Positions 1 to 6,222 of a DNA stretch of 6,348 nucleotides are shown here, piece after piece. The first letter of the stretch is position 1; every line of letters starts with the position of its first letter. This DNA comes from Spongiicolonus versatilis (lineage in GTDB: Bacteria > Pseudomonadota > Gammaproteobacteria > Arenicellales > Spongiicolonaceae). The notes beneath the pieces are model-generated. The model was not told the DNA's origin, did no database searches, and saw only the letters and a program-made list of their open reading frames with translations. The translations under genes and the position numbers were made by a program. The stretch is taken from assembly GCA_028286165.1 (NCBI GenBank), contig JAPYMU010000203.1, forward strand, positions 1 through 6,348, written 5' to 3'.

Positions 1-76
1 ACCCCCACCCGCCCGGATAGCATACCCAAGCGTCCCGTTTCCACGCGGCGCCTGTCGCTTTAATTGCCAACCTGCC

Positions 77-80
77 GGAG
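77..80 (+). promoter_or_regulatory. Shine-Dalgarno site of the Crp/Fnr gene
   Basis: A GGAG core lies eight bases before the ATG at 89. This supports that start codon over later in-frame ATGs. Of the genes in the window this is the only one with a clear Shine-Dalgarno site. The 76 bases before it hold no gene I can support. A TTTAAT at 59-64 could be a -10 element, but no good -35 sits at the right distance. Confidence 0.6.
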
Positions 81-88
81 CAACTGTC

Positions 89-817
89 ATGGACGGTGAC
101 TTCCTCAGCCACATTGAAATCTTCTCCTCCCTGCCGTCTGAACAACGCCGCGCCATTGCGCTGCACTGCCGGCCGTTGCGCCGCCGCCGCGGGCAGCCGG
201 TGTTTCGCCAGCGCGAGCATGCGGTGCGCCATGTTTATTTCGTGGTCTCCGGCATGCTGCGGGTGACGCTGCTGGCCAGCGACGGGCGCGAGGTGCCGTT
301 TGAGGATCTGGCGGCCGGGCAGATGTTCGGTGAACTGGCGGCCATTGACGGCCTGCCGCGCACCACCGGTGTGGTGGCCCTCACCGATGTGACGCTGGCC
401 TATGTGGACGCCGAGCAGTTCTGGTTTCTGCTGCGCGGCCACAACGATGTGTGCGCGGCGGTGCTGCGGCGGCTGAGTTCCATCATCCGCCGCCTGTGCG
501 AGCGCGTGTTCACCATCAGCGCGCGCAATGTCCGCAGCCGCGTGCACGCCGAGTTGCTGCGCCTGGCCGGCGAGCACCGCGCGCCGGATGACGCCAACAG
601 CGCGCCCGACTGCCCGCTGCCGTCGCACCGCGCGCTGGCCGGCCACATTGGCACCGCGCGCGAGGTGGTGACGCGGGAGATCGGCGACCTGCAGCGGCGC
701 GGCCTGGTCAAACAACGCCGCGCGCGCAAACTTCTGTCGGTGCCGGACATCGCGCGCCTTGCCGAATACGCGTACAGCGTGGAACAGGGCGCGCTGGACG
801 GTGACGGCGGCGGCTGA
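89..817 (+). CDS. Crp/Fnr-family transcriptional regulator
   Basis: This is a 242-residue regulator of the Crp/Fnr family, expected to bind DNA as a dimer and respond to a small ligand. Residues about 10-115 form the cyclic-nucleotide-binding-like beta roll. The phosphate-binding cassette is visible as GQMFGELAAIDGLPRTT (78-94), with Glu82, Arg91 and Thr92 in the places where Crp contacts cAMP, so cNMP binding is possible. Residues about 115-145 are the dimerisation helix. The C-terminal winged helix-turn-helix is centred on 178-206, with SHRALAGHIGTAREVVTREI as the two HTH helices. The cysteines (27, 122, 137, 175) are scattered and do not form the N-terminal Fe-S cluster spacing of Fnr, so oxygen sensing through a cluster is unlikely. 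The length is normal for the family. The gene is monocistronic here and convergent with the GST. The acidic, Gly-rich tail before the stop leads into the tandem repeat that follows. The effector and target genes cannot be read from the sequence. Confidence 0.9.
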   Translation: MDGDFLSHIEIFSSLPSEQRRAIALHCRPLRRRRGQPVFRQREHAVRHVYFVVSGMLRVTLLASDGREVPFEDLAAGQMFGELAAIDGLPRTTGVVALTDVTLAYVDAEQFWFLLRGHNDVCAAVLRRLSSIIRRLCERVFTISARNVRSRVHAELLRLAGEHRAPDDANSAPDCPLPSHRALAGHIGTAREVVTREIGDLQRRGLVKQRRARKLLSVPDIARLAEYAYSVEQGALDGDGGG

Positions 818-820
818 GGC

Positions 821-925
821 GGTGACTCCGGGGGTGGAAGTGTCGGTCGCGACGTCGAAAGTGACGGTTGCGACGTTAAAAGTGGTGACTCCGACGTTGA
901 AAACGGTGACTCCGACGTAGAAAAC
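821..925. repeat. five 21-bp tandem units between convergent genes
   Basis: Five 21-bp units fill almost the whole gap between the regulator stop (815-817) and the GST stop (932-934): 821-841, 842-862, 863-883, 884-904 and 905-925. The last two units differ at one position, while earlier units drift progressively. The shared core is GTGAC followed by a short variable part, then CGACGT and GAAAA. Read on the + strand in the regulator's own frame, the units are stop-free and give the heptads GDSGGGS, VGRDVES, DGCDVKS, GDSDVEN and GDSDVEN. Read on the - strand in the GST frame they are also stop-free and give hydrophobic heptads such as VFNVGVT. No hairpin followed by a T run is present, so this is not an obvious bidirectional terminator. 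Confidence 0.85.
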
Positions 926-931
926 GCCCGG

Positions 932-1558
932 CTAAGCCGCCGCCGGCACCGCCATTCCCTTAATCACCGCCTCCCGCGCCGACACCGTTGTGAACCAACG
1001 TTGAAACTCCGGATACTGCTCCGGCGCCACGCCCTGCCATTCATAGCGCGCGGCCCACGGATAAATCGCCATGTCGGCGATGGAATAATCGCCGGCGACA
1101 AACTCGCGCCCGGCCAGTTGCTTGTCCAGTACGCCGTACAGGCGCGCCGACTCGCCGGTGTAGCGGTCGATGGCGTAGGGAATATTTTCGCCGGCAAAAC
1201 GCCGGAAGTGGTGCGCCTGCCCGAGCATGGGGCCAAAGCCGCCCATCTGCCACATCAGCCATTGCAGCACCTCCATTCTTTGCCGCGGCTGCTGCGGGTA
1301 AAATTTTCCGCTCTTGGTCGCGAGGTAAATTAAAATCGCGCCGCTTTCAAACAACGTGATGGGCTCGCCGCCGGGGCCGTCCGGGTCGACGATGGCCGGG
1401 ATGCGGTTGTTGGGGCTGACGGCGAGAAACGCCGGGTCGAATTGCTCGCCGGCGGTGATGTTCACCGGGTACACCCGGTAGGGCAGTTGCATTTCTTCCA
1501 GGGCGATGGAAATTTTGCGGCCGTTGGGCGTGCCCCAGGTGTGCAGTTCAATGGTCAT
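932..1558 (-). CDS. yfcG: YfcG-like glutathione S-transferase / disulfide reductase
   Basis: This is a complete 208-residue soluble glutathione S-transferase of the YfcG/YghU (nu-class-like) type. E. coli YfcG uses glutathione to reduce disulfides and has little classical transferase activity. Visible family marks are TPNGRKI near the N-terminus (Thr10, Asn12, aligning with the glutathione-contacting Thr/Asn of YfcG), SPNNRIPAIVD (48-58) with the cis-Pro at 54, and LFESGAILIYLA (69-80), where Glu71 and Ser72 bind the gamma-glutamyl group. The helical C-terminal domain carries WQMGGFGPMLGQAHHFRRFA, almost the YfcG signature, then YSIADMAIYPW. YfcG is about 215 residues, so this is full length. 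The ATG overlaps the stop of the J-protein gene by ATGA, which fixes the start and implies translational coupling. It is the last gene of the pepN unit. The transcript would run toward the 21-bp repeat, and no clear terminator is seen there. Fold and family are well supported; the exact substrate is not. Confidence 0.92.
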   Translation of the reverse strand: MTIELHTWGTPNGRKISIALEEMQLPYRVYPVNITAGEQFDPAFLAVSPNNRIPAIVDPDGPGGEPITLFESGAILIYLATKSGKFYPQQPRQRMEVLQWLMWQMGGFGPMLGQAHHFRRFAGENIPYAIDRYTGESARLYGVLDKQLAGREFVAGDYSIADMAIYPWAARYEWQGVAPEQYPEFQRWFTTVSAREAVIKGMAVPAAA

Positions 1559-2304
1559 GGTTTGGTCTCCGAGTTGTCCAGATGCCGCAGCAGCACGTCA
1601 CGCGCCTGGTTAATTGTTGCGGCGAGATAGGAAGAACCGCCGTCGCGGTCAGGGTGAAATTTTTGCATTAATTTTTTGTGCGCGGCCACCACCGCCTCGC
1701 GCCCGCTGCTGTCGGTGAGGCCCAGCACCTCGTAGGCCTTGGCCACCGACAACTCGGCCATCTCCGCGCCGCCCGCGCCCCCACCTTCACCGCCCCCACC
1801 CTCGCCGGCGGCGGCCCAGTCGGCGGCGTGTTCGCGCTGCAGATAAGTTTCCAGCAGTTGCGCCGACTGTGCATCGGCGGCGCGGTATTCGGCCAGCAGC
1901 GCGCTGAGCGCGGCAAAATCCAACTCACCCAGCCGCCGCCCACGGTGCGTGCCAGCGGTGATTTCACCGTCCATGGCGCCGCTGTCGTGGTCCAATGTCA
2001 TGCGCAGGTGCGCCGAGTGCACGGTGGACTGCTGGCCCGGCGTGGGCCCGCGCGCCGACTTGAAAAAGTTAAATGCGCGGCGCACCAGCAGCGCGCGCTG
2101 AATCCACGGCAGCAGCGCGGTCACCAGCGCAAACAGCGGGTGCAACTTGCCGCTGAAAATTAAAAACAACAGCAGCGCGGCGGCGGCGTACAGCAGAAAA
2201 AGTTTAACCGCCTTGGCGCGCTTGTGCGGCGGCGCGCGGCCCAGCCAGGCCAGAAACCACATCAGCCCGAGCAGCGCAAGCCCGCCGATGACCAGGCGAA
2301 TCAC
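1555..2304 (-). CDS. membrane-anchored J-domain protein, Pam18/Tim14-like
   Basis: This 249-residue membrane protein has a C-terminal J domain and is expected to stimulate the ATPase of an Hsp70 (DnaK) at the inner membrane. Two hydrophobic segments, about 3-20 and 36-52, are followed by a moderately hydrophobic stretch near 55-67. A middle region (about 95-160) contains LDFAALSALLAEYRAADAQS, probably helical. A Gly-rich linker (167-179) leads to the J domain at about 186-246. The HPD triad is intact at 217-219 within KKLMQKFHPDRDGGSSYLAA. The wording of this domain (AHKKLM, HPD, GGSSYLAA, INQARDVLL) is much closer to mitochondrial Pam18/Tim14/DNAJC19 than to DnaJ itself, and there is no Gly/Phe or zinc-finger region. 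The start is a GTG that overlaps the VWA stop by GTGA; its own stop overlaps the GST start by ATGA. Membrane anchor plus Pam18-like J domain is a known bacterial arrangement, but the client is unknown. Confidence 0.88.
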   Translation of the reverse strand: MIRLVIGGLALLGLMWFLAWLGRAPPHKRAKAVKLFLLYAAAALLLFLIFSGKLHPLFALVTALLPWIQRALLVRRAFNFFKSARGPTPGQQSTVHSAHLRMTLDHDSGAMDGEITAGTHRGRRLGELDFAALSALLAEYRAADAQSAQLLETYLQREHAADWAAAGEGGGGEGGGAGGAEMAELSVAKAYEVLGLTDSSGREAVVAAHKKLMQKFHPDRDGGSSYLAATINQARDVLLRHLDNSETKP

Positions 2305-3014
2305 CGTCCGCCCCCGAACTGCCGTGTCAGCCGCAGCACCGCGCCGCCGCGGCCCTCGCCGTATTTCAGCAGCGCCCGCCGCCCGCCGGCTGCAAACACC
2401 GCCACCGCGCCGAGCAGGTCGCGCAACTGGCGCGCGCTGCCGGCGTCAAAAGAGCACCACGCGCCGCCGGACAATTTTGCAATCTCGCGGAACGCTTTTT
2501 CCGCCACCGGGTCGGCGCCTTCCTGAAACACAAACACCGGCACCCCGGCCATGCCCAGTTTGCCGGCCTCGTGCGCCAGCCGGTCCACCTCCTCCTCCAT
2601 GCAGTCGCCGACAAACACCATGGCGTGGACTTTTTCCCGTGCGTTTTCTTTTTGCGCATGGCGCAGCAGGCGGCCGATTTGGGTCAAGCCGCCGGCGCAT
2701 GCGGCGCGCGTCATCTCGGCGAGCAAGCCGTTGGAATCGGCGTGCCAGGCGCCGGCGTAAAATTCATGAAAGCCGCGGTAGTAGGCAAGTTGAATCGCAA
2801 GCCCGCCGAGGGCGGCGGTTTCCACAAACATTTGCCCCTGAATTTGGCAGGCGCGGTCCCAGGCCGGCTGGCGGCTGGCGGTGGCGTCCATGCCGAAAAT
2901 CAGCCGGCCGCGTTTTTCGCCCGCCGGTTTTTTCACCGGCAGCGCCGCCGCTTTGTTCAGAAATTCCTGAATCGCCGCATCCGAGGCCGGCCGTAATTTT
3001 TTGCCCTCAGCCAT
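2301..3014 (-). CDS. small VWA-domain protein with intact MIDAS
   Basis: This is a 237-residue protein that is essentially a single von Willebrand factor A domain, with no signal peptide or membrane segment, so it is probably cytosolic. After a Lys-rich lead (RLIF at 37-40 opens the first strand), the metal-ion-dependent adhesion site reads DATAS (Asp43, Thr45, Ser47), a DxTxS variant of the usual DxSxS. Thr111 in GGLTQIGRLL and Asp137 in VFVGDCMEEEVD are in the right order to complete the site. Later segments, GVPVFVFQEG and LSGGAWCSFD, alternate strands and helices as in a Rossmann-like VWA fold. I chose ATG 3014; it overlaps the end of pepN by 8 bp. An in-frame TTG at 3032 would add six residues. 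No Shine-Dalgarno site is visible, so coupling to pepN translation is likely. The gene ends in a GTGA overlap with the J-protein gene. VWA proteins often bind partner proteins or act with AAA+ ATPases, but no ATPase gene is visible here. The precise function is unknown. Confidence 0.82.
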   Translation of the reverse strand: MAEGKKLRPASDAAIQEFLNKAAALPVKKPAGEKRGRLIFGMDATASRQPAWDRACQIQGQMFVETAALGGLAIQLAYYRGFHEFYAGAWHADSNGLLAEMTRAACAGGLTQIGRLLRHAQKENAREKVHAMVFVGDCMEEEVDRLAHEAGKLGMAGVPVFVFQEGADPVAEKAFREIAKLSGGAWCSFDAGSARQLRDLLGAVAVFAAGGRRALLKYGEGRGGAVLRLTRQFGGGR

Positions 3015-5706
3015 CCAGACTTTTGCCGACAATTTCGCCGGTGTCGCGCGACAGGCCGCGCTGCGCCATGATGCGGCGCATCTGTGTTTGCATTTTCGCC
3101 TGCCGCCCCGGGTCGTATCTGCGCCACGGTGAAAAAGCCAGCGCCAGCCGCGCCGCCACCTGCGGGTTCAGCGGGTCCAGTTCCATAATGCAGTCGGCGG
3201 TAAAACGGTAGCCCTCGCCATCGGCGGCATGAAAATGCAGCGGGTTGCGGTGGGCGAAAGTGCCGAGCAGCGCGTAAACTTTGTTCGGGTTGGTGAGGGC
3301 GAATGCATCAGACCGGCGCAACTCGCGCACCCGCGCCAGTGTGCCGGGCAGGCGCGATGCGGCCTGAATCGCCAGCCACTTGGCCGCCACCAGCGGCTCG
3401 CCGCGCCACTTCTGGTAAAACGCCGCCAGCGCAGCCGCGCGCGCCGCCGATTCGCTGTTGGCCAATGCGCCGAGGGCGGCCAGGGTGTCGGTCATGTTGG
3501 CGGCGCATTCAAACTGCCGCACCGCCAGCCGCTGAAACTTTTCCCCGGCCAGCAGCGCAAGGTAGCCGAGGCAGACATTGCGCAGCCGCCGCCGCCCGGC
3601 GCCCGCCGAATCAAAACGGTACGCGCCCCCGCCCGCGCCCAACTCTTCGCCCAACTTTTGATACGCCGCCAGCAGCGCATCCGCATGCGCCGCCGCCAGC
3701 CGCCGCCGCAGGTCCAGCCGCGCGCGGTGCACCGCTTCGGGGTCCACGCACGCCATCTGCTCGCCGAGGTAAATCTCATCCGGCAAAGTCAACACCGCGC
3801 CCAGCAATGCCGGGTCGGAGTCCGCCGTTTCCGATGCCAGCGCATCGCCGAATGCACGGTGGAACAACAATTCCGCCGGCGCGTCCACCGCCTCCTGCAG
3901 CGCGCGCACTTTTCTGAGCAGCACTTTGCAGGCGTAACGTTGCGCGGCGTCCCAGCGGTTAAACGAATCGCTGTCCACCGCCATGCGCCGCGCAAGTTCC
4001 GACTCGGTTTCCGCCATGGACAGCACCACCGGCGCCGAGAAGCCGCGCAGCACGGAAACCAGCGGCGGCGTTTGCAGGCCGCCGAACACCACCCGCAGGC
4101 GCGGCGTTTTTAATTCCACCATCGCCTCAGTGCCGTCCACCGTCACCGCCCCGGCGCCGGCCACCGCATGCAGCGGCAGGTGCGCGCCGCCCTCGTCCAG
4201 CAGCGCCAGGCGCAGGGGAATGTGCAGCATCTGCTGCCCGTCCAGGGCCGGCTGCTGGCGCATGTCCAGGGTCAACGTTTGCGCGTCGGGATCGAAGGAA
4301 CGTTCCACCGTCACCTCCGGCGTGCCGGCCTGGTGGTACCAGCGGCGGAACTGGCCGAGGTCAACGCCGCCGGCCTCCTCCTGCGCGCGGACAAATTCTT
4401 CGATGGTGACGGCGCCGCCGTCGTGGCGCGCGAAATACAAATCGGCGCCGCGCCGGAAGTTGGCCGCGCCCGCCAGGCCGTGCATCATGCGCACCACCTC
4501 GGCGCCTTTGTTGTAGACGGTGAGCGTGTAGAAGTTGCTGATCTCCTGGTACGAATCGGGCTGCACCGGGTGGCGCATGGGCCCGGCGTCCTCGCGGAAC
4601 TGGTGGGTGCGCAGCAGGCCGGCGTCCTCGATGCGCTTGACGCCGGGCGAGCCGTGGTCGGCGGTGAACTGCTGGTCGCGGAACACGGTGAAGCCTTCCT
4701 TCAAACTAAGTTGAAACCAGTCGCGGCAGGTGACGCGGTTGCCCGACCAGTTGTGAAAATATTCATGCGCGATGACGCTTTCCACGCCGGCAAAGTCGTC
4801 GTCGGTGGCGCTGTCCTCATCGGCCAGCACATAGCGCGTGTTGAAAACGTTCAGCCCCTTGTTTTCCATGGCGCCCATGTTGAAGTCGTCCACGGCGACA
4901 ATCATGTAAGTGTCCAGGTCGTACTCGCGCCCGTACACTTTCTCGTCCCAGGCCATGGCTTTTTTCAGCGCGGCCAATGCAAACGCGCAGCGCTTGATGT
5001 TTTTTTTGCCGGCAAACACGCGCAGGTCAACGCGGCGGCCGCCGGCGGTGGTGAACTCGCCGGCCAGGTGCGCAAAGTCGCCGGCCACCAGCGCGAACAG
5101 GTAGCACGGCTTGGGGTGCGGGTCGTGCCAGGTGACGGTGCGCACGCCGTTGGCGATGGCCTGCTTAACCAAATTGCCGTTGGACAGCAGCACCGGCCAG
5201 CGGGCGGCATCGGCGGTGATGGTGACGGTGAACACCGCCATCACATCCGGGCGGTCGGGGAAGAAAGTAATGCGCCGAAAGCCCTCGGCTTCGCACTGGG
5301 TGCATAGCGCGCCGCCGGAACTGTAGAGTCCCATCAGCGAAGTGTTGGCCGCCGGGTTGACAACGGTGGTCACGGTGACCACAGCGTCACCGGTGACTTG
5401 CGGAATGGTGAGCCGCCCGCCGGCGGCGGTGAACTCGGCCCCGCTGAGCGCCACTCCGTCCACCGCAACGCCGGCCAACTCGGCCTCGCCGTCCAGCCTT
5501 AGTGCGCCGCCGCCGGCTGCACCCTCGGGATTGGCCGTCACCCGCATGCGGTTGGTGACTTCGGTGCGCCGCTCGTCCAATTTAAACGTGAGTTCCGCCG
5601 TCCGCACCAAAAACGCCGGCGGCCGGTAATCGGCCAGCCGCACCGCAACCGCCGCCCGCCGCGCCGGCGGTGTTGCTGGACCAAGCGGACTCACGCCGCC
5701 CCGCAT
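3007..5706 (-). CDS. pepN: aminopeptidase N (M1 family, PepN type)
   Basis: This is the zinc metallo-aminopeptidase PepN, a cytosolic enzyme that removes N-terminal residues from peptides at the end of protein breakdown. From the ATG at 5706 it has 899 residues; E. coli PepN has 870. The match runs end to end. Key sites, numbered from this ATG, are the substrate-binding LCTQCEAEGFRRITFFPDRP (around 134-153), the GAMEN exopeptidase motif (278-282), the zinc site HEYFH (314-318) with Glu337 eighteen residues later, and the transition-state Tyr398 in LTVYNKGAEV. The spacing of these sites matches E. coli exactly, with an offset of 17. The C-terminal helical domain ends with NPQVAARLALAF and KRYD-like RRYDPGRQAKMQ, as in PepN. 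The start is uncertain: GTG 5715, ATG 5706 and GTG 5694 all lie before the conserved ADYRPPAFL segment, none has a convincing Shine-Dalgarno site, and 5694 would overlap a small upstream frame by GTGA. All catalytic residues are present. It is first in a four-gene unit. Confidence 0.96.
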   Translation of the reverse strand: MRGGVSPLGPATPPARRAAVAVRLADYRPPAFLVRTAELTFKLDERRTEVTNRMRVTANPEGAAGGGALRLDGEAELAGVAVDGVALSGAEFTAAGGRLTIPQVTGDAVVTVTTVVNPAANTSLMGLYSSGGALCTQCEAEGFRRITFFPDRPDVMAVFTVTITADAARWPVLLSNGNLVKQAIANGVRTVTWHDPHPKPCYLFALVAGDFAHLAGEFTTAGGRRVDLRVFAGKKNIKRCAFALAALKKAMAWDEKVYGREYDLDTYMIVAVDDFNMGAMENKGLNVFNTRYVLADEDSATDDDFAGVESVIAHEYFHNWSGNRVTCRDWFQLSLKEGFTVFRDQQFTADHGSPGVKRIEDAGLLRTHQFREDAGPMRHPVQPDSYQEISNFYTLTVYNKGAEVVRMMHGLAGAANFRRGADLYFARHDGGAVTIEEFVRAQEEAGGVDLGQFRRWYHQAGTPEVTVERSFDPDAQTLTLDMRQQPALDGQQMLHIPLRLALLDEGGAHLPLHAVAGAGAVTVDGTEAMVELKTPRLRVVFGGLQTPPLVSVLRGFSAPVVLSMAETESELARRMAVDSDSFNRWDAAQRYACKVLLRKVRALQEAVDAPAELLFHRAFGDALASETADSDPALLGAVLTLPDEIYLGEQMACVDPEAVHRARLDLRRRLAAAHADALLAAYQKLGEELGAGGGAYRFDSAGAGRRRLRNVCLGYLALLAGEKFQRLAVRQFECAANMTDTLAALGALANSESAARAAALAAFYQKWRGEPLVAAKWLAIQAASRLPGTLARVRELRRSDAFALTNPNKVYALLGTFAHRNPLHFHAADGEGYRFTADCIMELDPLNPQVAARLALAFSPWRRYDPGRQAKMQTQMRRIMAQRGLSRDTGEIVGKSLDG

Positions 5707-5774
5707 TGCCGGCACAGCGGCATGTCGCGCATCACTTTGGAATAAAGCCGCGCGCCGATGATTTTCTCATCCAC
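5691..5774 (-). CDS. possible very small Cys-containing ORF abutting pepN
   Basis: A short frame ends with TGA at 5693-5691, overlapping the GTG at 5694 in the pepN frame by GTGA, the same junction style found inside the operon. From a GTG at 5774 it would encode 27 residues ending KVMRDMPLCRQCGAA, with one CxxC pair. The frame stays open much further upstream, to an ATG at 5969 (92 codons), but that part crosses a T7 run and a terminator-like hairpin and does not read like coding sequence. I do not recognise a family, and there is no Shine-Dalgarno site. An ATG at 5797 would enter this frame only if a run of six T (5787-5792) lost one base. It could be a real leader peptide or small zinc-ribbon-like protein, the remnant of a gene, or chance in a G+C-rich leader. 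Confidence 0.25.
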   Translation of the reverse strand: MDEKIIGARLYSKVMRDMPLCRQCGAA

Positions 5775-5801
5775 CGTAAAAGCCGTAAAAAAGCATGGTT
5801 G

Positions 5802-5824
5802 AAAAAAACCGCGCCGGGCGGCGG
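5802..5824 (-). terminator. terminator-like hairpin with T7 in the pepN leader
   Basis: On the - strand, CCGCCGCCCGGCGCGG (5824-5809) can fold into a six-pair G/C stem with one bulged C and a three-base loop. It is followed immediately by seven T (5808-5802), the shape of an intrinsic terminator. It lies about 100 bases upstream of pepN and reads toward it. No gene ends just before it, so if it works it would act as an attenuator in the pepN leader. The stem is short and bulged, so function is uncertain. Confidence 0.35.
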
Positions 5825-5999
5825 GGTGAGGGCGGATAATGCCACCGTTTCGCGGTTGTTGCAAGTGATTTTTGGCGGCGTTGTGCGGGTCCCGGCCGAG
5901 GTTGACGCCGGAAACCTCTCTATATTTCCCCATCGCAAAACCACGCATGCCGGGCGGCCGCTTGCCCAATACTGACCGCCCGGCGCCCCCCGCCGCCCC

Positions 6000-6090
6000 G
6001 CCCGCAATCCGCTAAGCGGGCGTCCAGAGTATTTTCGTAATTACCGCGCCGACAATTAAAGACTCTGGACTCCGGGTCGTGCCCCGGAGT
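6000..6090. repeat. cluster of three inverted repeats (structured DNA/RNA element)
   Basis: Three perfect inverted repeats lie side by side. The first is GCCCGC (6000-6005) with GCGGGC (6016-6021) across a ten-base loop. The second begins at the next base: GTCCAGAGT (6022-6030) pairs with ACTCTGGAC (6062-6070) around a 31-base AT-richer interior that itself holds the palindrome GTAATTAC. The third is ACTCCGGG (6069-6076) with CCCGGAGT (6083-6090), an eight-pair stem and six-base loop sharing two bases with the second. The third hairpin with its flanks (TCTGG before, GGCG after) has the look of REP-like palindromes scattered in many proteobacterial genomes. Alternatives are a small structured RNA, a MITE-like insertion or a regulator binding region. 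No T run follows on either strand, so it is not a classical terminator. Confidence 0.6.
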
Positions 6091-6222
6091 GGCGATTGAG
6101 CGTATCTACGGCAAAACCAATCCCCGCCGCCATACACCCGCCGGCCGATTCCGCCATGCGCGCATTTATCCTCCAACCAGCGTAAAATACCCCGCAATTC
6201 CAAACCGGCGCCAACCAACCCC

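Larger units (their letters stand above)
5716..6222. other. divergent intergenic region between pepN and the carboxylase gene
   Basis: This 500-base region separates two divergent transcription units and must hold both promoters. I see no complete gene that I trust. From the pepN side it holds the small frame and the terminator-like hairpin described separately, then an AT-richer patch at 5920-5933 (GGGAAATATAGAGAGG on the - strand) that could contain a -10 element for the pepN unit. The inverted-repeat cluster follows at 6000-6090. A TAAAAT at 6183-6188, about 35 bases before the carboxylase ATG, is the best -10 candidate on the + strand but has no good -35 partner. Promoter assignments here are guesses from pattern alone. 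Confidence 0.5.

Noticed and set aside
821..925. CRISPR array
   Set aside because: The units are contiguous and 21 bp long with no unique spacers, and no cas gene is nearby.
818..931. Bidirectional terminator between the convergent genes
   Set aside because: Small palindromes such as GTCGCGAC exist, but there is no stable stem followed by a T run on either strand.
4168..5307. Long open frame (379 codons) on the + strand opposite pepN
   Set aside because: It lies wholly inside the well-conserved pepN gene, its product is low in recognisable motifs, and such antisense frames are expected where third positions are mostly G or C. The same applies to the long + frames at 2147-3211 and 3229-4113.
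5670..5975. A 101-codon + strand frame across the pepN start and leader
   Set aside because: It runs antisense into pepN, has no ribosome binding site and no recognisable domain; its codon use does not look like that of the real genes.
6000..6090. Integron attC site
   Set aside because: The inverted repeats have about the right size, but the essential core sites (GTTRRRY and its partner RYYYAAC) are absent and no integrase or cassette is seen.
6145..6156. tRNA-Leu-like D-arm string TGGCGGAATCGG on the - strand
   Set aside because: The 12-base match is typical of tRNA-Leu, but the bases before and after cannot form an acceptor stem, and no anticodon arm or T-loop (GTTCRA) follows. A chance match or a very decayed fragment is more likely than a tRNA gene.
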